64,000 nt of DNA from contig NC_090133.1 of assembly GCF_040581485.1 (NCBI RefSeq), forward strand, positions 11,842,001 through 11,906,000, in the 5' to 3' direction. Numbering within the stretch: position 1 is the stretch's first letter; the number at the start of each line of letters is the position of its first letter. This DNA is from Linepithema humile (lineage: Eukaryota; Arthropoda; Insecta; Hymenoptera; Formicidae). Shown here piece after piece: positions 21,468-31,439 of the stretch. A program made the translations under genes and the position numbers. A model generated the notes under the pieces. The model did not search any database, was not told the DNA's origin, and worked only from the letters and a program-made list of their open reading frames with translations.

Positions 21468-21640
21468 TTTTCTACAAGTTTTTTCAAAACATAATTAATT
21501 TAACTTAAGTATTAATTTACAAATTGTTACTGATACATTATCCACTTTCAAATAATAAATCATTTTTGTTCACTGATAAATCAATCATTATTACTTCCCA
21601 GACATCTTAAAATTATTAGTTGTACCCAAACGTTATTTAT

Positions 21641-22043
21641 TATTTCACAATTCCTTTCGTTGCGCCGAAATATACATGTCATAAGAAGCATACATTTTGC
21701 GCAAGTTCGGGCACACGGCTGAGCAGCTGAATGGCTCGACGCGCGACCGACCTTCCTGTTTACTATGGCCCGAGCAATCGAGAGAAAGCGTGTAGGCCAA
21801 GTGGTTAAGACCTAAAAATAGAAAAATATCAATGTTTAAACGCATTTTTTATTAACATAGACAGCCGCAGACAGTCTGGCATTTACATGAAACTCATCTT
21901 TGAAATGTTCTTGAATGTTGATAAAAAATTATTTGCTGATATTTGCTGGTTTAGAAGATATGAATGAAATAAGAAGCTTTATTTTGAAAAAGTCGGGTGG
22001 CATGACTCCGGGCAAACACGGATCGATCGCGAATAAAATCTTG
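21641..22043. other. Unassigned DNA between piggyBac and the MITE
   Basis: No gene is visible. GGCCAAGTGGTTAAGACC at about 21795 looks like a tRNA-Ser/Leu A-box, but no B-box follows. Confidence 0.35.
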
Positions 22044-22254
22044 TATACTTTGTCCAGCGAGAGAATATACCTCTTTCTGCGCATAGAAGCATAGCGGCCA
22101 AAATAGGGAGAGCGTTGGGATTGACAAGCTGCACGAGCAGTAGTCATGTGGAGTGGGGGGGGGGGGGTTTCTAAGCGTTCCGTGAGGAGAAACCTGCGCG
22201 AAACGGACGAGTTTTTGTCTGAGCCAGGTATATTCTCTCGCTAAACGGAGTATA
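22044..22254. mobile_element. 211-bp MITE with 29-bp inverted ends
   Basis: The ends TATACTTTGTCCAGCGAGAG and, on the other strand, TATACTCCGTTTAGCGAGAG both continue AATATACCT. The middle has a G-run (about 22154-22168) and TTCTAAGCGTTCC. It is the intact relative of the split copy at 8626-10188. TA bases at both ends hint at a Tc1/mariner-type target, but this is not proved. Confidence 0.8.
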
Positions 22255-23296
22255 GTTTAGTGTTTCTTCACCAGGCGCGAAAACCCATGCTTAGAATTGC
22301 AACTCATTTAGTATACAAGAGCTAAAAAAATTCCAGTAAAATATTTGGACATTTGTATTTCTTCAAAAAATTACGGAGTTCAGTAAACCTTTTCGATATT
22401 AGGCGTATATTTCAAAACAAATATTACTAGATTTTACTTTTTAGATTTCTTTCTGTCATTACTAGTAGTACTAGTAAATACGATAAATTGATTAAAAATA
22501 GAATTTTTTTAAATAAAACATGGTACGTTGTGTGCGTGGCTGTGGAAATCTAAAAAAAAAACCTAAAAACCTAAAAAAAAAATATATGTTTTAATGGAGA
22601 ACATAAAAAAGGAATACAAATAATATTAAGATATTGCTCTTCCTTATTAAAATAATAATCGTGAAAACGACAAGCTAATAGAGCAGGAGCTGGATAGAAT
22701 TGCTCAAAAGTTCATTTTATTAAAAAAATTATTACAACAAACGTTTCGCCCTAAGAGATGTGGCCATCTTCAGTGTAAAAAATTGACATAAATGATGTAG
22801 TCGTAAGTAGAAAAAACGTTGATAAGCTAGTTAAGCTAGAAACGCTCTCGAACAATGGTTGTGATTTTGGTAAAACATCCTCTGGTAATACGGTTTGTAC
22901 ATTTTGTTGCTAGTCTTATTAAAAATGTGTAAAGCCAAAGATCATCTTAAACGGTCCGTCAGAAGTGTGTATCAAAAACTTAAAAATGAGACATGTGTCA
23001 ACGGCAGTGAGCGGGACTCCCGGGAGAGGGAGTTGTTTTTTGAGCAATAAAATACTTTAGTTGATATCGCAGATAGATAGTATCGCAAGAACTTATCACT
23101 AAAAAATACAAATTGAAACATCGCAGGACTTACAGACTAATTTCGCAAATATAAGCCGAACTTACTTACTATACCAGGTATTAGTCAATATCTGGCTTGA
23201 CCTATGGTTTGATTCGATCAGGAGATAAAATGGAGTTATTAGATCGCGACGTTATATTAAACCCTGATACGTCCTGTACCACGTAACGATTGTTGT
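22255..23296. other. AT-rich DNA with a THAP-like start and a repeat of Penelope/LINE style
   Basis: ATGGTACGTTGTGTGCGTGG at 22519 encodes MVRCVRGCGN, like the first residues of a THAP zinc finger, but the frame ends in A-rich sequence. The segment 22700-22790 contains AACGTTTCGCCC and GCCATCTTCAG, a motif pair common in repeats of arthropods. The part 23050-23296 is the probable 3' side of Gypsy-3; its LTR was not recognised. Confidence 0.35.
22738..22778 (-). ncRNA. Candidate minimal hammerhead ribozyme-like motif
   Basis: On the minus strand CTGAAGA (22773-22767) is followed after 19 nt by GAAAC (22747-22743), the two conserved boxes of the hammerhead core (CUGANGA and GAAA). The intervening bases can form a short GCC/GGC stem. 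Penelope-like elements are known to carry such minimal hammerheads. Stems I and III were not convincingly traced, so this is a candidate only. Confidence 0.3.
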
Positions 23297-24345
23297 CTAA
23301 AACTTTAGCGATGTGATAAGGCCCCTTGTTTTCAGCTTTTTATCCTCTCCAGGTTTGAGAATAGTGTCCCTGATTAGGACATAATCTCCCGCTTTATATT
23401 GGGTCGGTTTTTTGTGCCTTTTATCATAATAGATTTTATTATAGTCTCGTATTTTATTTGAGACTTTCCTAGCTAATTTGCGACTAGCATCGCGTTCTTT
23501 ATTGCAATCAAGTTCGATTTTAGCAATATCATTTAGTTTGCTAACGAGAGAAGCATCGGAATGGCCCCGCAAATCGTACCCAAGCAGCAATTTTGAAAGG
23601 ATCGTTTTGAGCGATGAATGGTACGTGTTATTTATCACGTACTGAATCAGTTCTACCTTAGAACTCCACATTTGTGGTTTATCTACGACTTTCTGCAGAG
23701 AAGTTTTAAGAAAATAATTTATACGTTCCACAAGACCGTTGGCCCATGAAGCCGCAACAGCTACCTGACGGTGGCGAGTACTTCTTGTCTCTAAGAATAC
23801 AGAGAACTCATGCGAGGTAAAGGCAGTGTCTCTGTCTGAAACCAGTGATACAGGGTTACCGAAAATATTAAAAACGGAAAGGAAATGTTGCATTACTTCC
23901 TTTGATCTGGTAGACTTAACTGAAAATAACCAGGTAAAACGAGAGAAAGTATCTATCAAAACTAAAATATGTTTGAAACCATCAGAGGATTCCGTGAGCG
24001 GACCGAAATGGTCACAATGTAAAATCTGCATAGGACTAGAAGGGTTGTCTACCAACTGTAACTCCCCTTCTCGAGAATTAACTGAAAAATTTGAAATTAA
24101 ACAATCCAGACAGTTATCTACGTAGTCACGGACTTTTTTGCGTAGCGAAGGAAACCAATAATTGGTGCTAATACCTTCAACAGTTTTTTCAGTCCCACAG
24201 TGAGCTTGCTCATCATGGTAGATCCGAATAATATTTCAAATCATTGATTCTGGGACGACAAAACGCGGTTTGTCTGGCCCCTTTTTAAAAATTAATCCAT
24301 TGATTAAGTCGAATTTATCGCTTTCTAATTCTAATTTTTCTGCAA
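23297..24345 (-). pseudogene. Gypsy-3 integrase
   Basis: The zinc-binding start YHDEQAHCG...NCLDC (H-x4-H and C-x2-C, about 24235-24110) leads to the core with LHCDHFGP (first Asp), VSDRDTAF (second Asp) and ANGLVERINY (Glu). The order and spacing are those of Ty3/gypsy integrase, which inserts the DNA copy into the genome. The frame is open from about 24240 to 23297. A frameshift near 24350 separates it from RNase H, and a stop lies at about 24240. The catalytic residues look intact, so the damage is at the joins. Confidence 0.9.
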
Positions 24346-24350
24346 TCTCT

Positions 24351-25345
24351 TTAAGCCTTTAAGCAATCTTGTAGTTGCTTAAACTCTAGTTGTTTTTCAA
24401 GAGGTAAGTTTTCAACGTAGCACGCGACGCGGCTCAATGCGTCCACGTGGCACATTTTGTGTCCGGACCGATGTGAAACTCGAAATTTATAATTTTGGAG
24501 TCTAAGTGTCCAACACACAATGCAGGGGTTTAGGTGGGCTTTGTTTATCGCGTAAACGAGAGCGTGACAGTCGGTCACGACTGTGAATTGCAACCCATAC
24601 AAATAAATGTGGAAACACTCGATAGATTTTACAACCGCAAGCATTTCAAGCTCAAAGCTATGATACTTGGCTTCAGCCTGATTTGTGGATTGACTGTAAT
24701 ATGCTACAGGCCCCCATGTTTCCGTTTTCTGTTTTTGAAAGAGTATAGCTGCTAATGCTATCGCACTGGCATCGGTATGTAGCTCAGTCTCGGCATTAGG
24801 ATTATAAAGGCTGAGGACTGGCGGAGATATCAACTCCTTCTTTAAAGTTTCGAACGCGAGAAGACATTTGTCATTAAAAACGAAATCGACCGACTTTCGA
24901 AGAAGATTATGTAGCGGTTTAGCGATGGACGCGTAACCCTTTATGAATTTCCGGAAGTAATTAAGGCCTAAGAACCTTTGCACTTCAATGACCTTTTTAG
25001 GCCGGGGAAAGTTTTTGACAGCATCCGTATGACGTGAACTCAAAGTGATGCCATCCGGTAAAATGATGTAACCGAGATATTCGATCGTAATCTTTAAGAA
25101 AAGACATTTATCATAATTCAAATAGAAAGAATAACTTTTTAAAAGCAAAAGAACTTTTAAAATCTCAAGGTTTTCCTCAACTGAACTCGAAGGAATGAGA
25201 ATATCGTTGATGTAGACTATTACGGCGTCTTTCCTGATTAACGGCTGGAGAATATGCACTATACGCTTTTGAAATTTGGCTGAAGCCTCGCAATAACCGA
25301 AAGGAAGCTTTTTAAACTCAAACTGCCCGTCAGGGGTCGCAAAAA
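24351..25345 (-). pseudogene. Gypsy-3 reverse transcriptase C-half and RNase H
   Basis: The reading starts within RT (KKLPFGYCEASAKFQ) and reaches the active site as VYINDILI; the family has YxDD, so the first catalytic Asp is changed to Asn. Connection text (LGYIILPDGITLS, RFLGLNYFRKFI) follows, then RNase H with TDASAIALAA, YHSFELEML and VTDCHAL. It ends at a stop at 24351-24353. It is separated from the upstream RT half by a shift in a run of nine A (25339-25347 on the plus strand). It is inactive because of both the shift and the YIND site. Confidence 0.9.
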
Positions 25346-25780
25346 AAAATACTTAGAGTGATCAGGATGGACTTCGATCTGATGGAATCCATCCTTGAGA
25401 TCAAGCAAAGAAAAAACTGATTTATCCACTAAACGAGATAAACAATCTTCAATCAGAGGGAAAAGGTATTTTTGTTTTATCATCCGATTGAAATTGTTCA
25501 GAGGCCGTAGGTCTACACATAGACGAAGGGATCCGTTCTTTTTGCGTACCGGAACAACCCGTGCACAATAGGGCGACGAACTGTGTTGTATAACGTTACG
25601 CGCTAATAAATCGTCTGTTATTTTACGCATCTCTTGACGCTTAGAGAAGGCGAATTGTCTTGGCGCAAACGCATATGTAGTATTATACTTCAAGGTTACC
25701 TTGACCGAATATCCGTCCTTGATAACCGGAACTTCTGTATTTTCAACTTCGGTTACTATGTCAATCAAATACTTTTTAAC
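25339..25780 (-). pseudogene. Gypsy-3 reverse transcriptase N-half
   Basis: The frame contains RNVIQHSSSPYCARVVPVRKKNGSLR, CVDLRPLNN and FSLLDLKDGFHQIEV, the fingers and first palm motifs of Ty3/gypsy RT, including the LLDLKDG aspartate. It follows the protease frame after a single in-frame TAG (about 25780), so gag-protease and RT could once have been continuous. The frame fails in the T-run at 25347-25339 (minus strand), a typical slip site. Confidence 0.9.
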
Positions 25781-26713
25781 CTAATTATTGAAATCAATGG
25801 AAATTTTTTCAAATAATGATGAAATAGACGAAGACGATTCTTCTAAAACATTAGCAGATTGCTGTATGAGACGGAGATTATCGTTCGTAGCTTTAGCAGA
25901 TGGACTAAATATCACGGTAATCTTATGTTTGCGTAAAAAATCACGCCCAATTACAATGTCAGCAGCAAAAACATCATTTTGTAGCACTTGAAAATCTATG
26001 TCAGTGTTAAAATCAGGTAATGATTCAAAACGAATGACAGATGAAACCGTACCTAGAACCGGAATAGGTAAACTATTGAGACCTATATATGAACGGATTG
26101 CAACGTTAATTGACGTAGTTTGGTCAAAGTACCTGTGAAACAACGAAGCATGAATGAACGAGGTAGGACTGCCTGAGTCCACCAACGCAAACAAATTGCA
26201 TGTTATATTATTAATAGAAAAAACCTTAATTTGCGGGTCAGAGATTTCCAACCTTTTCGCCGACTGCGGCGCAATGGACGCTACCAGAGAAGACGACGAG
26301 TCTGCTAAGATGGCAGCTGCGGCATCGGCTGAGGCGTCGACGGCTGCAACGATAGGTTGCTTCGTAGGCAGAGAAGTCGACTGCTGGAACTGCTCCTTCC
26401 TCTTTAATTTCAAACAATCCAAACGGATGTGTCCTTTATTTTTGCAGTAAACACAGAAAAGGTCTTTATTGACTTTTGTAGAGTCGATATTTTTAACCGT
26501 AGTGTCACTAGGCTTCATTTTCTCAGCTTTGAAAAAGGAAGATTGTTTTTTACCAGGGTCACCACTCACAATGGTGATGTTATGCATTTTTTCAAGAAAC
26601 TGATCCACTGTGATCGCACCAAGAGAAGCGGCGGTTGTTCTAAGAGACGCACTACCAATGCCACTGATAAGAAAGTTAATTGCGTCACTGTCAGGCAAAT
26701 TCAAATTTTGCAT
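25781..26713 (-). pseudogene. Gypsy-3 gag C-terminus and aspartic protease
   Basis: The start has the gag end (DAINFLISGIGSASLRTTAASL) and one zinc knuckle, CVYCKNKGHIRLDC (C-x2-C-x4-H-x4-C). An alanine/serine-rich linker follows, then the retroviral-type protease with ALVDSGSPTSFI (active-site DSG) and DIVIGRDFL. Protease cuts the polyprotein. The frame is open for 310 residues and ends at TAG just before RT. The TTG-like start is arbitrary; the frame is really a continuation of gag. Confidence 0.85.
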
Positions 26714-27593
26714 AAGCCTGAGTTTATGAAGAGCGTATTCCTAAAAGGTTTCTTTCGTAAAGTTCCACTTCCGCGCTTCCACTTTCTGCACTATAACACA
26801 GAACGGTATTTGACGGCGAAAACACCTGATGACAGCTTGTTTGAAGGATATTCAAGTGTCATTAATTGTTCCCGTGTCGAGATCAAACCACTCGCGAGCC
26901 AGCTTCATTAATTTACATACTAGTGGTTGCCAAGAGCGTAATGTCCTCGGAAACACAATGAATACGCGATACGCGCTCAACCTTTCGTAATCACAATTCA
27001 ATCACAATTCAATGTTTTCATCTTGCGTACCACCAAAACTTGGTATTTGTGATGCAAGCAAACTGATTGCCTGTGCTGTTGGCACCGAAGATAGCACGGA
27101 ATTCCGAGACATACCGGACGCGGTAATAATAACGCCCGGCGAGGCACTGGTGAGTCTATCTGACCCGGCAGGATTAGAACCCTGTTCAAAATCACTGAAC
27201 GGTAACGGGAATTGTCCGACAGGAGCGGGCGAAGCCGGTGGCCCTGCTTGCAAAGCCGATAAGACCTGCTGAAAAGTATCCCGCTGTTGTCTTATTTCCG
27301 CTGCAAGAGAAACACAAATTTGAGAAAGTTCACTGACAGACGGTGCAGGTGGTGCATCCGTGGGCGCCGCACTTAAAAAGTTTTGAACCTGTGGCACACT
27401 ATTATTTACTGACGCTGTATTGCCACATGTCGTTGGTCTTTGCCGCATATTATTAAGCGGATATATTGTGTTCTAGATGCGTCAAAATTTGGTCGATCCA
27501 ATCAGCTCGAGATGACAGCGGCTCGAAGCCGTATTCGCAAACCTCGGCTTGCAAATCTTCGTTGGATAGCTCTTCTAAACGATGTTGATCCAT
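26714..27593 (-). pseudogene. Gypsy-3 gag N-terminal part
   Basis: An ATG at 27593 begins MDQHRLEELSNEDLQAEV, a helical opening like the SAP-like start of many gypsy gag proteins. After a shift near 27450 the frame to 27002 is rich in proline, serine and glutamine (SELSQICVSLAAEIRQQ, then PPASPAPVGQFPLP). The part 27001-26714 retains gag-like text in other frames (about three shifts). Gag forms the particle shell. The copy is broken in several places. Confidence 0.65.
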
Positions 27594-29089
27594 TACAAGA
27601 TGGCGTGACGTCAGAAAAATGCAAAATGGATACTCAAAATAGCGACAAACACGAAGGACCACGCGACTCGGAAAAGATGGCAACGCTAGCCTGAAAACCG
27701 ACAAAATGGCGACGCACACCACAAACCACGTGTCATGTACTAAAAATATGACTGGAGACACTATTCCGTATAGAATTAGCCCAGTGTATAACGCGGGAAC
27801 CGGAACCACCAAAGCCAGCCGCGACGAGAAACACAGACACTCGTAAAAACGGCAGCGCACGTCGAGATCACTTGTGACCACTAAAGACGACGCTAACGGC
27901 AATGTTCCGAACTCTCAAGTTATCAATCCCACTTCTGAACTGTAAGAGAGTAAATAGGATTCAATAGGACTTTTTAACGGTCGTTATAAGAATAAACTTT
28001 ATTACTAAATCCAATACACCGCGAGACAAAAATACGATCGCGAAGCACACACGTCAGGAACGTTGTCAGGAAAAGATTGCTATAGAAACAGAGGACGTGC
28101 GCGTGGTATTGGTAGGAGTGGGGGTAATAGAGTGCTCCCCCTGTGGGCGAGTAGTAGCACTCAGACCTCGCGAGAACAAGCGTGTATACTATGATCCAAC
28201 AATAATTATAATAAAGACTTTATCTTTTGTTGCTATTAAGACAATTGTGTCGTTATTCGTTCACGTAACCAAAAAAGAATTATCAACACACGTTGTTTTG
28301 TTAACGCTTGGACGGTTCGACTCACAAGAGGAGGATGCGGACTTGGGGTCACCGATTTCAGACAAATTTTTATATGGTATAGTACTCTGTCAGAAGAGTA
28401 CTTGAGTAAAAAGATAGGGTGCAACGTTCAGCCGTTTTCGAGAAAAATCGATTTAAAGTTTATGGTGTCCCTTATATTCCGGTCCTGTTCGATCGATTGT
28501 CGAGATGGCGGCGTAGCTCGGGCACTTAGGCCCTGGGCTATCACGCTGTCGACCTCAGTGCTGCCAGAAACGAGCGGCAGCATCATACAAATACAACCGA
28601 GAACCGATGACGTCACCCTATCCGTGTGAGCTCGACCCGGTCGACCAATGGAAGAGAACGCACGTCTCCCTTCCACCGAGCCGACGCAACAGACGATAAA
28701 TGCTAAGAAGTAAGTGTTTCTAAAGCAAGTGGCTGAAATATGAAAAATCTCGTGTTCGAGATTTGTTTCTCGCAACTTTCTTTTCCTTTTTCCGCATTTG
28801 TTTCTAACAGTGTAAATTATCAAATAATCTTTTTTTTGCTCAAAAAATAATAGTTTATATTTATTAATAATATTCGCATATGTTAAAACTAACAATTTTT
28901 TAAATAATTCAGATTTGCTATTGTCAATAGAAAAATGAAGTTATTTTGCAATATTGCAACAAAGTGTAAATTTAACATATGCTATGTTCTTGCCACTCGC
29001 CTTATTCGTTTAGCCATGCTTGCTTTGACATTTATGTCTATCGACTCGAAAGATTTTACATTCCTGTAAAACTTTTAATTATTTCCCAA
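27594..29089. other. Upstream side of Gypsy-3 and unassigned DNA
   Basis: On the minus strand this precedes gag and should hold the leader and 5' LTR of Gypsy-3, but I could not define LTR ends or a primer binding site. Open frames here have no domains. 28504-28580 (GGCGTAGCTCGGGCACTTAG) has an A-box-like start of possible SINE origin. The rest, from 28700, is AT-rich. Confidence 0.35.
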
Positions 29090-29345
29090 CTTACAATTAG
29101 TCACTCGCGTCCTGATATTTTTTCTCCCGTTCAATAATTTTCTATTCGTACATTCGGAGAATCCGAATAGTAAGATCAATAATGTACTTAATTTTCGTAC
29201 ACTCTAGTATCTCAATCTGAGATCGGTGTACATTTTAACGTCTCAAATGTAGACGAATTATTTCTATATGACAAATAATTAAAATTTTCACACCAACAAT
29301 CTATGATATATGCTCCATATGCCATATTATATTTTATTCCATTTT
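29090..29345 (+). repeat. Interspersed repeat, copy of the 43133-43497 family
   Basis: GTCACTCGCGTCCTGATATT, then TTTTTCTCCC, CTGAGATCGGTGTACA and GCTCCATATG, match in order the complement of the repeat at 43133-43420. It is a diverged, plus-oriented copy without the tRNA-like head. Confidence 0.6.
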
Positions 29346-29519
29346 TAATCATTTATTTTAAACTACTGCATATTAGCAAGAGTTACTGTACTATGAAGAT
29401 TAGTGGAGGAGACGGTAACATATATTATAAATGCAGTCAGATTTATTGTACTCTTGTTAGTATTGTTAAAATATTGTAAAAATAATGTATTATTAGTTTA
29501 TTAGTAATTATAATAGTAT

Positions 29520-29610
29520 TATTAATAGTGGTCTTCCGCACCACCTTCGAGGTTCCACTAACGGCGCGTTAGGTTTTTTTAGTGAACCTTCGTCAGGAGC
29601 CCTATTATAC
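29520..29610. repeat. Short inverted repeat (hairpin) region
   Basis: GGTTCCACTAA and TTAGTGAACC lie about 25 bases apart around GGCGCGTTAGG, forming a possible hairpin next to the 51-bp minisatellite. No function is evident. Confidence 0.4.
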
Positions 29611-29657
29611 CACATTTCATTATTCTTTCTATATTTCTTTTATACATATGTGATGTT

Positions 29658-29925
29658 ATTTGCAGACAAGATACTCTTTTTACTCTTGTCATTTACAAGT
29701 GTGGTGTCATTTGCAGACAAGATACTCTTTTTACTCTTGTCATTTACAAGTGTGGTGTCATTTGCAGACAAGATACTCTTTTTACTCTTGTCATTTACAA
29801 GTGTGGTGTCATTTGCAGACAAGATACTCTTTTTACTCTTGTCATTTACAAGTGTGGTGTCATTTGCAGACAAGATACTCTTTTTACGCTTGTCATTTAC
29901 GAGTGATGTCATTTGCAGACAAATA
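29658..29925 (+). repeat. 51-bp minisatellite, about 5 copies
   Basis: The unit ATTTGCAGACAAGATACTCT, then TTTTACTCTTGTCATTTACAAGTGTGGTGTC in pieces, repeats every 51 bases with very few differences; the last copy is diverged and shortened. Because 51 is divisible by 3, frames on both strands stay open and give 17-residue repeats (DKSKKSILSANDTTLVN on the minus strand). I do not think these are genes. Confidence 0.95.
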
Positions 29926-29980
29926 ACTTATTACACCTTTGTAATAAAATTAGCAGTTACTTTTTTGTGTTATATAAAAA

Positions 29981-30420
29981 ATACTATTTATTTGTAACAT
30001 TATTATTTGTATCATTAGATGTTGAGGGACCAGCTATATCATCAACGTCTGCAGCATGTAGATTAAGACAACTTTTATGTTTTTTAGGACATGTAGAATA
30101 TAATTTGTTCGATGACATGAGAGACAAATGTTTTTCATTAATCTCCATCTCTAAAATAGATTCTTTTCTTGCGTTCAAAGCTGATTTTAAAACGCAAATG
30201 GCATTTACAGAGACGGATGAAAGGCTATTTTGTTTTTTCGTTTTTATGTCTGATAAAATTGAAAATATTCTTTCTGGATCGGCATTGAAATTTTCAGATC
30301 GATTCATTGCAAATTTGCGAAAATATGCATTTTATAAGAAAACATGCGACGCCGCTGAAAGCCAAACGGCGTCGTGCATGTCGTGTGAAGGCCTCAGAAC
30401 TTCCTCTATGTGAAAGTAGA
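29981..30420 (-). pseudogene. Unrecognised coding-like fragment
   Basis: The minus-strand frame from 30307 reads MNRSENFNADPERIFSILSD, SLSSVSVNAICVLKSAL, ALNARKESILEMEIN and CPKKHKSCLNLHAADVDDIA, then stops at 29984. It looks like a real C-terminus, with codon use unlike the nearby satellites, but I do not recognise it. Upstream, another frame with VLRPSHDMHDA runs into the 152-bp repeat, so the repeat may have arisen from the end of this gene. Confidence 0.35.
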
Positions 30421-30895
30421 AGAGCGACAAATCATTTTTAGTTTGAGGAGAATCGTTTAATTAATTTTGGGGGTGGTTTTTCGAGTATAAGGGTGTCTTC
30501 CGACGCATGTATCAAATCGGTCTCTTTTGCATGTCGTGTGAGGGTCTCGGAACTTTCTCCGTGCAGAAGGAAAAGAGCGACAAATCATTTTTAGCTTGGC
30601 TAGAATTGTTTAAGTAATTTTGAGGGTGGTTTTTCGGATATAAGGGTGTCTTCCGACGCATGTATCAAATCGGTCTCTTTTGCATGTCGTGTGAGGGCCT
30701 CGGAACTTTCTCCGTGCAGAAGGAAAAGAGCGACAAATCATTTTTAGTTTGTCTAGAATTGTTTAAGTGATTTTGGGGGTGGTTTTTCGGGTATAAGGGT
30801 GTCTTCCGACGCATGTATCGGATCGGTCTCTTTTGTACTTTGTTTGTGGGTCTCAAAACTTCCTCCCTGCAAAAGGACAAGAGCGACAAATTATT
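30377..30895 (-). repeat. ~152-bp tandem repeat, about 3.4 copies
   Basis: Copies start near 30377, 30528, 30681 and 30833 (TTGCATGTCGTGTGAGGGTC or a variant). Each includes CGACAAATCATTTTTAG, GGGGGTGGTTTTTCGGGTAT and CTTCCGACGCATGTATC. Length varies from 151 to 153 bp, so frames do not persist. It is a small satellite-like array. Confidence 0.9.
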
Positions 30896-31109
30896 TAAAA
30901 AAAATTGTTCCAGGAACGTTCCAAACTTCAACCAGCTAATTATTTTAATTGACAATTTTTTTTTTTAATTTGCACTTTTACTTTATTATTTTATATATTC
31001 TATCATATAAAAAATGAAGTAAAAAAAGACGCCACTATGTAATATAGTTAATTAAATTTTAATATGGTTTATTAAAAAATTATAAACGCAAAAAATGTGC
31101 CAAAACTTT

Positions 31110-31430
31110 TATTCATCTTCGTCATTATCAGTAATACTTTTTGCAGATCGATTACAACTTATAGGGTGATACTTATCATAAAAACAAGTGAAACACAAGT
31201 TTATCTCACACCATGCGCATTTTATAAATGTTTTATTTCGACAAGCACAATGTTTTTTTAACAGATTTTGAGAAAAGCAGACTTTGTTTACATTTTAAAA
31301 AATTGATCTTTCCTCTATTAATTTCGCAGCAAACCATGCATATTTTATCATAGGAAAAAAAACGGGAGCATTCAATTGAAAATGAACCAAAGAATGTATC
31401 TTTATGGCATCTTCGCGCGATGCTACTTCT
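31110..31430 (-). pseudogene. Cys-rich C-terminus of an unrecognised repetitive gene
   Basis: Two or three frames on the minus strand give HKDTFFGSFSIEC, FPMIKYAWFAAKLIEERSIF and then CACRNKTFIKCAWCEINLCFTCFYDKYHPISC, ending DNDEDE at a stop (31112-31110). The last segment has paired CxxC-type cysteines that would bind zinc, as at the ends of several transposase families. I cannot name the family safely. It abuts the RTE LINE at about 31440. Confidence 0.45.
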
Positions 31431-31439
31431 CGCTGATTT

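Larger units (their letters stand above)
19476..21640 (+). mobile_element. piggyBac-like element, right end not found
   Basis: A TTAA at 19476-19479 is followed by CCCTTTGGCC, the typical piggyBac arrangement (TTAA target plus a CCCT-type end). The transposase follows in the expected orientation. I could not find the complementary GGCCAAAGGG-TTAA within the next 2 kb, so the right end is lost or degraded; 21640 is only a nominal limit. Confidence 0.75.

Noticed and set aside
21795..21815. tRNA gene (A-box-like GGCCAAGTGGTTAAGACC)
   Set aside because: No B-box or acceptor stem around it; single short match.
29640..29997. Hydrophobic repeat protein from the 51-bp minisatellite
   Set aside because: Three frames on two strands are open for the same reason (51 = 3 x 17). 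No promoter or conserved start.
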